This document shows, piece after piece, positions 1 to 5,815 of a stretch of DNA of 6,939 bases; position 1 is the stretch's first letter, and each line of letters opens with the position of its first letter. Below the pieces are notes generated by a model, which had not been told where the DNA came from, ran no database searches, and was given only the letters and a program-made list of their open reading frames with translations. This stretch comes from Elstera litoralis (lineage in GTDB: Bacteria > Pseudomonadota > Alphaproteobacteria > Elsterales > Elsteraceae), in the NCBI RefSeq assembly GCF_000963705.1, contig NZ_LAJY01000437.1, forward strand, positions 1 through 6,939, given 5' to 3'. Position numbers and translations under genes: made by a program.

Positions 1-2
1 GC

Positions 3-1878
3 TTATGTTGCAGTGCGTCGCAATCCGCGTTTAACCGGCGTTTTAGCCGTTTCATCGAATAGTTCAGCAAGTTTATCCATCATCGTACCCCCCAACTGTT
101 CAGCATCGACGATTGTTACGGCCCGATTATAATAGCGTGTAACATCGTGCCCAATGCCGATGGCGATCAGTTCGACCGGCGAGCGGGTTTCGATTTTGCG
201 GATGACGCTGCGCAGGTGGTTTTCCAGATAGTTGCCGGGGTTGACCGAGAGGGTCGAATCATCCACCGGCGCGCCATCGGAAATCACCATCAGAATGCGG
301 CGCTGCTCGGGCCGCGCCAGCAATCTATCGTGCGCCCAATCGAGGGCCTCGCCGTCGATATTCTCTTTCAACAGGCCTTCGCGCAGCATGAGGCCTAAAG
401 ACTTGCGCACCCGCCGCCACGGCGCATCGGCCCCTTTGTAGATGATATGCCGCAGATCATTAAGGCGGCCCGGCACGGCGGGCTTGCCATCGGTAATCCA
501 GCGTTCGCGCGACTGGCCGCCCTTCCACGCCCGCGTCGTGAAGCCGAGAATCTCGACCTTCACATTGCAGCGCTCCAGCGTGCGCGCCAAAATATCGGCG
601 CTCATCGCGGCAATGGTGATGGGCCGCCCGCGCATCGAGCCGGAATTATCGATCAGCAGCGTCACCACGGTGTCGCGGAAGTCGGTATCCTTCTCCTGCT
701 TATAGGAGAGCGGCTGCATGGGGTTGGCGATCACGCGCGCCAGCCGCCCGGCGTCGAGAATCCCTTCTTCCAGGTCGAAATCCCAACTGCGCGTTTGCTT
801 CGCCATCAAGCGCCGCTGCAAGCGATTAGCGAGGCGGCTGATGACGCCTTGCAAGGACTGCAACTGCTGATCGAGCATCAAGCGCAGGCGGGTCAGTTCC
901 TCGGCATCGCAGAGATCATCCGCCTCGATTTCCTCGTCGAAGGCTTTGGTATAGGGCCGATAGCCGGAATTATCCTGGTCTTTGGACAGCGGGCGCTGCC
1001 CCGGCGGCGGGGCGCTATCGCCGGTCTCTTCCTCACCTTCGCCGAATTCCTCGTCGCGCTCGTCGTTATCGGCGTCGCTTTCCGAGTCCATGCCGGGGCG
1101 GGGATCGGGGCGCTTGTCGCTGCGGCTTTCCTGCTCTTCCTCGTTCTCGCCTTCGCCCGCTTCGCCCTGAACCTGTTCGGAGCCGGGCTGATCGTCACCC
1201 TCGTCCGAGCCATCGTCCTCGGACGGGTCTTGCGGGTCGAGCGCTTCCCCGGCTTCCACGTCGAGATCGGCCAGCAACTGCCGCACGGTGCGCGCGAACG
1301 CCTCCTGATCGGCCATCGTCGCGCGCAGATCGGCGAGATCGGCCCCGATTTTCTCGGCGATCTGGGTGCGCCATTTTTCCACCAGCGGGCGGATGGGGTC
1401 CGGCGGCGGGCTGCCGGTCATCGCTTCGCGCGCCAGCATGCGCACGGCTTCCGGCAAAGTCGCGTCGGTCGGATCGGTGACGCGGTCAAAGCCGAGGCGG
1501 CGATACTTTTGCTCCAGCGTCGCGCCGAGGTTTTGCGCCACGCCTGCCATGCGGTTCGCCCCAAGCGCCTCGCAACGCGCCTGTTCCAGCGCCTCGAAAA
1601 TCGCCCGGCCGGTTGGGGTGATCGGTTGGCGTTTCAGGTGCGTCGCGGCATCGTGATAGCGCAGACGCAAGGCCACCGCATCGGCCTCGCCGCGAAACCG
1701 CGCCACTTCCTCCGGCGGCAGGGCGCGCGACGGCGCGGGTAGCCGGGCGCGTTTACCAACGACGCCCGCCGCTTCCGCGCCAAACCCGACTTCCACCTCG
1801 CCGTTTTCGGCAATCGCGCGGATCGCCGCCGTGGTGGCGCGTTTTAAACTGCTCCAGAGGAGATTCGGCATCGGCCAT
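3..1878 (-). CDS. cobT: Cobaltochelatase subunit CobT (frameshift near the start)
   Basis: CobT is the VWA-domain subunit of the cytoplasmic CobN-CobS-CobT chelatase, which inserts cobalt into hydrogenobyrinate a,c-diamide in aerobic B12 synthesis. After correction the protein is 624 aa, normal for the family. It has an N-terminal helical domain (about 1-210), a very acidic low-complexity linker (about 213-292), and a C-terminal VWA domain with MIDAS motif DNSGSM at 410-415 and SDGAPVDD at 533-540. The stop is TAA at 3-5. The start chosen is ATG 1878, which reads MADAESPLEQFK, a typical CobT beginning, and then loses frame at an A-run (rc of 1842-1848). One extra A separates it from RATTAAIRAIAE. 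Taken literally, the ATG 1878 product is 41 aa. ATG 1871 is in the main frame and would give 622 aa starting MPNLLWSSLK. The open frame up to 1946 overlaps cobS and is not the true start. The ribosome site is weak; cobS lies 24 bases upstream. Confidence 0.93.
1842..1848 (-). other. Frameshift site in cobT (one extra A)
   Basis: The coding strand reads CAG TTT AAA ACG CGC in the ATG 1878 frame. Removing one A gives CAG TTT AAA CGC GCC ACC, which encodes QFKRAT, the expected CobT sequence. It is a homopolymer site and so prone to sequencing error. Confidence 0.75.
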
Positions 1879-1902
1879 GCTAGGGAACTCGTCCGATCCG
1901 GG

Positions 1903-2930
1903 TTAGGCGACGCGGCCCGTGGCCCGTGCGGTCTTCGTTTCGACAACCCGGCCCGCGAGATCGCGCCCGAAGCAGCGCTGATAATATTCCAAAATCAGCG
2001 GGCGTTCGGCTTCATCGCATTTATTGAGGAAGCTCAAGCGGAAGGCGAAACCGACATCGCCGTTAAAAATCTTGGCATTCTCCGCCCAGGTAATCACCGT
2101 GCGCGGCGACATGACGGTGGAAATATCCCCGGCGATAAAGCCGCGCGGGTGAGATCGGCCAGGGCGACCATCGCTTCCACGGTCTTTTTGCCCGCCTCGG
2201 TCTGATAGTCTGGCAGTTTCGCCAGCACGATCGAGGTTTCCGTTTCTGCCGACAGATAGTTCAGCGTGGCAACGATGCTCCAACGGTCCATCTGGCCTTG
2301 GTTGATCTGCTGCGTGCCGTGATACAGGCCGGTGGTGTCACCGAGACCAATCGTGTTGGCCGTGGCGAACAGGCGGAAGAACGGATGCGGGCGAATAACC
2401 TTATTCTGGTCGAGCAACGTCAGCTTGCCTTCCACTTCCAGCACGCGCTGGATGACGAACATCACGTCCGGGCGGCCCGCGTCGTACTCGTCGAAGACGA
2501 TGGCGACGGGGCTTTGCAGCGCCCAGGGCAGAATGCCTTCGCGGAAGGCCGTTACCTGTTTGCCGTCTTGCAGCACGATGGCGTCTTTGCCGATCAAATC
2601 GATGCGGCTGATGTGGCTATCGAGATTGACGCGAATACACGGCCAGTTGAGCCGCGCTGCCACCTGTTCAATATGGGTCGATTTCCCGGTGCCGTGATAG
2701 CCCTGGATCATGACGCGGCGGTTGAAGGCAAAGCCCGCGAGAATGGCCAGCGTGGTATCCGGGTCGAACTTATAGCTCGGGTCGATATCCGGCACATAGG
2801 CCGAGCCGGTGGAGAAGGCGGGAACCTCCAGGTCCGTATCGATGCCAAAGAGGGCGCGCGCGCTCACCGTGATATCGGGAGCATTGAGGCTGTGTGCGCC
2901 CTGCGTGGAAACCGTCTGCGTCGAGGTCAT
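1903..2930 (-). CDS. cobS: Cobaltochelatase subunit CobS, AAA+ ATPase (frameshifted)
   Basis: CobS is the AAA+ motor subunit that works with CobT and CobN in ATP-dependent cobalt insertion. Visible motifs, numbered from the chosen start, are Walker A GYHGTGKST (77-85), Walker B VAIVFDEYD (142-150) and a sensor-1-like ATAN (189-192). The frame breaks after DLTRA (about residue 263). The 0 frame runs to a stop at 2094 with a foreign tail. The conserved end, beginning GFIAGDISTVMSPRTVITW, continues in another frame to TAA at 1903-1905. Adding one base gives 342 aa, close to the usual length of about 330. ATG 2930 (MTSTQTV) is preferred over ATG 2972 because GGAAG lies 8 nt upstream (2939-2943) and the family does not need the extra 14 residues. 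As given, the product lacks about 80 conserved C-terminal residues. cobT follows directly; cobN is not in the window. Confidence 0.94.
2139..2150 (-). other. Frameshift site in cobS (one base missing)
   Basis: The coding strand reads ACC CGC GCG GCT TTA TCG. With one more G (CGC GCG GGC TTT ATC GCC) it encodes TRAGFIAG, matching CobS on both sides of the break. The missing base is best placed at the CC dinucleotide 2141-2142 of the plus strand. Confidence 0.75.
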
Positions 2931-2948
2931 CGTCTCTTCTTCCCATCT

Positions 2949-2983
2949 CGCGCCCCTTCCCCTGCCGGGCAAATCGGGGCGCG
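2949..2983. repeat. 8-bp perfect inverted repeat in the cobS leader
   Basis: CGCGCCCC (2949-2956) and GGGGCGCG (2976-2983) can pair with a 19-base loop. On the cobS transcript the stem would end 18 bases before the start codon. There is no U-run after it, so it does not look like an intrinsic terminator. It may be a leader structure or a chance product of high GC. Confidence 0.45.
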
Positions 2984-3000
2984 TTCCTGTCCAAACTTAT

Positions 3001-3021
3001 GCCCGGGCATTGCAGCCGGGC
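3001..3021. repeat. 6-bp inverted repeat between gshB and cobS
   Basis: GCCCGG (3001-3006) and CCGGGC (3016-3021) flank a 9-base loop, about 60 bases after the gshB stop. Reading on the minus strand it is followed by ATAAGTTT, a weak U-tract at best. It overlaps the -10 of the proposed cobS promoter. Confidence 0.35.
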
Positions 3022-3038
3022 GAAGGCGGCGGCGTCAA
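3009..3038 (-). promoter_or_regulatory. Possible sigma-70-type promoter for cobS-cobT
   Basis: On the minus strand a TTGACG (3033-3038) is followed after 18 bases by TGCAAT (3009-3014). The -35 is good and the -10 is poor. It lies about 80 bases before the cobS start, in the only sizeable gap upstream of cobST. The call rests on position and the -35 alone. Confidence 0.3.
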
Positions 3039-3079
3039 GCGGGATTATGGCGGGAGAGGGTTCTTAATTTGATCGGTCT

Positions 3080-4019
3080 CTAAAGCCGCCCCTCAATCGC
3101 GTCCCAAATCTGCCGCTCCAGCGTAACCCCGTTGAGGCGGTTGATTTGCTGGATGCCGGTGGGGGAGGTGACGTTGATTTCGGTGAGATAATCGCCGATC
3201 ACGTCGATGCCGACGAAGATTTGCCCGCGCGCGCGCGAAAGTGGGGCCGATGCGGGCGCAAATCTCAAGCTCGCGCTGGGTGAGGTCGGTTTTCACCGCC
3301 CGCCCGCCCACGTGCATATTGGCGCGGGCTTCGCCGTCGGCGGGAACGCGCAGGACTGCGCCCGCCGCCTCGCCATCGATGAGAATGATGCGCTTGTCGC
3401 CCGCGCGCACTTCCGGCAGGTAGCGCTGCACCATGAAGGGTTCGCGCCCGAGCTTTTGATACAGTTCGATCAGCGCCGTCAGGTTTTCATCGTCCGGGCG
3501 CAGGTGGAACACGCCCGCGCCGCCGTTGCCGTAGAGCGGCTTAACGATGATATCCTTATGCTCCGCGCGGAACGCCACCGCCTGCCGAAGATCCGACGTA
3601 ATCATCGTCGGCGGCATCAGGTCGGGGAACTCGGTCACGAAAATTTTCTCCGGCATCGTCCGCACCCAGGCGGGATCATTGACCACCAGGGTTTGCGGGT
3701 GGATTTTTTCCAAGAGCCAAGTGGTTGTAAGGTACGCGAGATCGAAGGGCGGGTCTTGCCGCAGCAGGATCACGTCCACGTCGGCGAGGTTGAATTCTTC
3801 CTCCGCCCCAAGATCGAAGTGATTGCCGTGTTCGTGGCGCAAGTTCAGCCCGTGGCCGACCGCCGTGACCGTGCCATTCTTCAGCGACAGATTCTGCGGC
3901 AGGTAATGAACCAGCGTGTGCCCCCGGCGCTGGGCTTCGAGCCCAAGCATCAGCGTACTATCGCCGTGCACATCGATGCTGTGGATGGGATCCATCTGCA
4001 AGGCGACCGTTAAGCTCAT
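3080..4019 (-). CDS. gshB: Glutathione synthetase GshB (frameshifted near the C-terminus)
   Basis: GshB is the cytosolic ATP-grasp enzyme joining gamma-glutamylcysteine and glycine with ATP to make glutathione. Numbered from ATG 4019, it shows the N-terminal VALQMDPIHSID segment, the ATP-grasp loop VKPLYGNGGAGVF (159-171), QRYLPEVRAGDKRI and RANMHVGGRA. The frame breaks after ICARIGPT. The conserved end (GQIFVGIDVIGDYLTEINVTS and onward, with the Mg-binding Glu and Asn) continues in another frame to TAG at 3080-3082. Removing one base gives IGPTLRARGQIF and 312 aa, normal for the family. Taken literally, the protein ends out of frame at 3093 and loses the Mg-site residues. Two ATGs are adjacent (4022, 4019). 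ATG 4019 is preferred because GAGG (4025-4028) is 5 nt upstream of it but only 2 nt from the other, and MSLTVALQMDP matches the family. yraN ends 15 bases upstream. Confidence 0.94.
3224..3240 (-). other. Frameshift site in gshB (one extra base in a GC repeat)
   Basis: The coding strand has ACTTT followed by an alternating CG run and GGG. Deleting one base (for example the G at 3237) gives ACT TTG CGC GCG CGC GGG CAA, encoding TLRARGQ, which aligns with TLKEKGL of E. coli GshB as I recall it. Alternating GC is a common slippage and sequencing-error site. Confidence 0.75.
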
Positions 4020-4024
4020 CATGG

Positions 4025-4028
4025 CCTC
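4025..4028 (-). promoter_or_regulatory. Ribosome binding site deciding the gshB start
   Basis: GAGG on the minus strand sits 5 nt before ATG 4019 and 2 nt before ATG 4022, favouring the second of the two adjacent ATGs. It lies in the 15-base gap after yraN, so gshB is likely translated from the same message. Confidence 0.6.
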
Positions 4029-4034
4029 ATGGGG

Positions 4035-4415
4035 CTAGAAGTGTGTTTCGTCCCCAAAGGCGTTCACGAGATGCCGGGGCCAAGTTCTGGGCGCTATCAA
4101 AAGCGCGTCGCAGCGCGGTTGCAAGTCCTTGAAATCATCCCGGCGCGACACCAGCCATGCAACCGCGTTCAAAAGCCGCGCTTGTTGATGGGGGGAAATG
4201 GCGGCGCGGGCGGTGGCGAGATCGGGCCGCGCCTTCACTTCGATCACTGCCAGCACGCGCCCGCGCCGGGCGAGCAGGTCGATTTCACCGAAGGGCGTGC
4301 GCAGGTTGCGCCCCAGAAGCCGATAGCCTTTCAGCCACAGCAATGCCAAAGCCAGCCGTTCGGCCCCGCGCCCCCGGCGAAAGGCGGCGCGGCCGCGCGT
4401 GCGGCGGTCGATCAT
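4035..4415 (-). CDS. yraN: YraN / UPF0102 family endonuclease-like protein
   Basis: This is a 126-aa member of UPF0102, small proteins with a Holliday-junction-resolvase-like PD-(D/E)XK fold whose exact role is not settled. The family signature is clear: GEID at 43-46 and EVK at 59-61 form the presumed metal-binding nuclease core, after a basic N-terminus and LKGYRLLGRNLRT. Length is typical and the stop is TAG at 4035-4037. ATG 4415 is the only ATG in this frame downstream of an in-frame TGA at 4437-4439; no good Shine-Dalgarno sequence precedes it, which suggests coupling to upstream translation. The upstream sigma frame overlaps its first 131 bases. In many alphaproteobacteria yraN directly follows rsmI and precedes gshB; here the ECF41 pair lies between rsmI and yraN. 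Confidence 0.92.
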   Translation of the reverse strand: MIDRRTRGRAAFRRGRGAERLALALLWLKGYRLLGRNLRTPFGEIDLLARRGRVLAVIEVKARPDLATARAAISPHQQARLLNAVAWLVSRRDDFKDLQPRCDALLIAPRTWPRHLVNAFGDETHF

Positions 4416-5277
4416 GCGAGGGGGAGACGGGACGGCTCATACCGCGCAGCTTATGCGGGTTGCGGACGATGTAAATGCCCGTAATGCGTCCGGCTTCGAT
4501 ACGCAGGGCGGTGCTTTGCGGCAGGCCATCGGCTTCGATCGTCACATAACCGGGCAGGCCATTGACCGGGCCGATATGGGCGCGCGGCGGCAGGGCAAAA
4601 CCGTGCTTGCGGGCGATGCCGCTAAAGAAGCGCGCCACCTTGTCACGTCCGATGATCGGGTTGCGCACCGCCAGACGAATCCCGCCGCCATCGGCCAGCA
4701 GCACCGCATCGGGGGCGAGCAAGGCCGTCAGCGCTGCCATATCGCCGAGGTGGCTGGCTTTGAAGAAGGCTTCGGAAATCGCCGCCGCCTCGCCCTCGTC
4801 CACCGAATAGCGCGGCTGAGCTTCGCGAAGATGGGCACGGGCGCGGGCACAGAGTTGGCGGCAGGCGGTTTCGCTGCGCTTCAAGCTGGTGGCGAGATCG
4901 GCAAATTCGACGCCGAAAATATCGTGGAGCAGAAAAGCGGCGCGCTCCAGGGGCGACAATCGCTCCAAGGCCAGCAGCAGGGTGAGGGTTAGATCCTGTT
5001 CCGGCTCCAACTCCGGTTCGGGCAGCCACGGCCCATCATAGGCGGCGCGTTGACGGCGCTGGGCGCGCATCCGATCTAAACAGAGGCGCGTGACGATACG
5101 GATGAGATAAGCGCGCGGCGTCTCGATGGTTTGCGTCGCCGCCACCCGATGCCAGCGCAGATAAGCGTCTTGAACGGCATCCTCGGCATCGGCGCGCGAT
5201 CCCAGCAGCCGCGCCGCCACCCGCTTCAGAAACGGGCGATGCGCTTCGAATTGGGCGGCGGCGCGGGCGGTGCTCAT
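4285..5277 (-). CDS. ECF41-type RNA polymerase sigma factor with SnoaL-like C-terminal domain
   Basis: This ECF sigma factor directs RNA polymerase to its own target promoters. Order: sigma region 2 (about 8-75), linker with WLPEP at 84-88, sigma region 4 helix-turn-helix (about 95-150), then a SnoaL-like domain (about 165-277). WLPEP, DGGG (196-199, followed by Ile where the group consensus has Lys) and NPHKL (273-277, consensus NPDKL) are ECF41 hallmarks; the C-terminal domain is known to control sigma activity without a classical anti-sigma factor. The start ATG lies 3 nt after the CMD stop, implying coupled translation. Oddity: ECF41 proteins normally end soon after NPDKL, but this frame continues 53 residues to TGA at 4285-4287, overlapping yraN by 131 bases. 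The tail (278-330) is Arg/Pro/Ala-rich and unlike any domain. The real end may lie near 4413-4446 if a base is missing there. Confidence 0.92.
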   Translation of the reverse strand: MSTARAAAQFEAHRPFLKRVAARLLGSRADAEDAVQDAYLRWHRVAATQTIETPRAYLIRIVTRLCLDRMRAQRRQRAAYDGPWLPEPELEPEQDLTLTLLLALERLSPLERAAFLLHDIFGVEFADLATSLKRSETACRQLCARARAHLREAQPRYSVDEGEAAAISEAFFKASHLGDMAALTALLAPDAVLLADGGGIRLAVRNPIIGRDKVARFFSGIARKHGFALPPRAHIGPVNGLPGYVTIEADGLPQSTALRIEAGRITGIYIVRNPHKLRGMSRPVSPSHDRPPHARPRRLSPGARGRTAGFGIAVAERLSASGAQPAHALR

Positions 5278-5280
5278 GGC

Positions 5281-5730
5281 TTAGGCGGCTTTCGGATGCT
5301 GGAAGCGGAAACCGACCGCGAGCCGGTTCCACACGTTAATCATACCGATTAGGGTCGTGACCTGCACCTGTTCGGCGGGCGAGAATTCGGCCTTGAACGC
5401 ATCATAATCCGCATCCGGCGCGCCGGTCTGGGCAACCAAAGTGAGGGCTTCGGTCCAGCCCAGCGCTGCCCGTTCGCGCGGGGTATAGAGGCTCGATTCG
5501 CGCCACGCCGCTAACAGATGCAAGCGGAGTTCGCTTTCCCCGGCTTTGCGCGCGTCGGTGGTATGCATATGCAGGCAGAAGGCGCAGCCGTTGAGTTGCG
5601 ACGCGCGGGTTTTGATGAGTTCGGTCAGCGATTGTTCCAGCCCACAGGATTGCAGGTAGGTTTCGAGGGCGATCAACGCCTTATAGGTTTCGGGGCTGGC
5701 TTGGACGGCGTTCAGACGTTGGTGCGACAT
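5281..5730 (-). CDS. Carboxymuconolactone decarboxylase / AhpD-like protein
   Basis: This 149-aa protein belongs to the CMD family (AhpD-like alkylhydroperoxidase fold). The redox motif is NGCAFCLHMH, with Cys49, Cys52 and His56 forming the CxxCxxxH of AhpD-type proteins, preceded by SLTELIKTRASQL and followed by the conserved WTEALTL and INVWNRLAVGFR segments. CMD-family proteins are one of the three partner types (with oxidoreductases and epimerases) usually encoded next to ECF41 sigma genes and are their main known targets. The substrate is not known. ATG 5730 has GAAGGA (5739-5744) 8 nt upstream. The stop TAA (5281-5283) is 3 nt from the sigma start. The ECF41-type promoter ends about 40 bases upstream, so this is probably the first gene of an autoregulated transcript. 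Confidence 0.93.
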   Translation of the reverse strand: MSHQRLNAVQASPETYKALIALETYLQSCGLEQSLTELIKTRASQLNGCAFCLHMHTTDARKAGESELRLHLLAAWRESSLYTPRERAALGWTEALTLVAQTGAPDADYDAFKAEFSPAEQVQVTTLIGMINVWNRLAVGFRFQHPKAA

Positions 5731-5738
5731 GGGGCGTT

Positions 5739-5744
5739 TCCTTC
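5739..5744 (-). promoter_or_regulatory. Ribosome binding site of the CMD gene
   Basis: GAAGGA on the minus strand, 8 nt before ATG 5730, is the strongest Shine-Dalgarno sequence in the window and fixes the start of the CMD gene. Confidence 0.65.
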
Positions 5745-5769
5745 ATAGGAATGATGACAACACCCCTAA

Positions 5770-5796
5770 GACGCCGCCCCACCCCCGCCTGTGACA
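5770..5796 (-). promoter_or_regulatory. ECF41-type promoter, TGTCACA-N16-CGTC
   Basis: On the minus strand TGTCACA (5790-5796) is followed after exactly 16 bases (5774-5789) by CGTC (5770-5773). This matches the consensus reported for ECF41 target promoters, including the spacer. Transcription would start near 5763, leaving a leader of about 30 nt before the CMD ATG at 5730. It lies 19 bases after the rsmI stop. I saw no second full match in the window. The expected regulator is the sigma factor encoded at 5277. Confidence 0.85.
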
Positions 5797-5815
5797 CGTC
5801 CGCCGAAAAATATAC

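Noticed and set aside
447..1742. 431-codon plus-strand open frame opposite cobT
   Set aside because: It is antisense to a clear CobT, and its Ala/Arg/Gly/His-rich translation has no recognisable domain; long antisense frames are expected opposite GC-rich genes.
1842..1848. Programmed ribosomal frameshifting at TTTAAAA in cobT
   Set aside because: Programmed shifting is known for some chelatase genes (chlD type), but the heptamer is in the wrong phase for a -1 slip (TTT AAA A, not T TTA AAA), a +1 shift would be needed, and the other two indels share no slippery motif.
1879..1946. cobT start at ATG 1946
   Set aside because: It overlaps the cobS 3' end in another frame and encodes no family sequence; the open frame arises from the indel at 1842-1848.
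2931..3079. Cobalamin riboswitch upstream of cobS
   Set aside because: The gap is shorter than the usual riboswitch and lacks the conserved B12-box core sequences.
2298..3083. 261-codon plus-strand open frame opposite cobS
   Set aside because: It is antisense to Walker-motif-bearing CobS and crosses the intergenic region; no domain is recognisable.
3207..4013. 268-codon plus-strand open frame opposite gshB
   Set aside because: It is antisense to conserved ATP-grasp sequence; its translation resembles no family.
5797..5815. Terminator after rsmI
   Set aside because: There is a short T-run on the minus strand just after the stop but no preceding hairpin.
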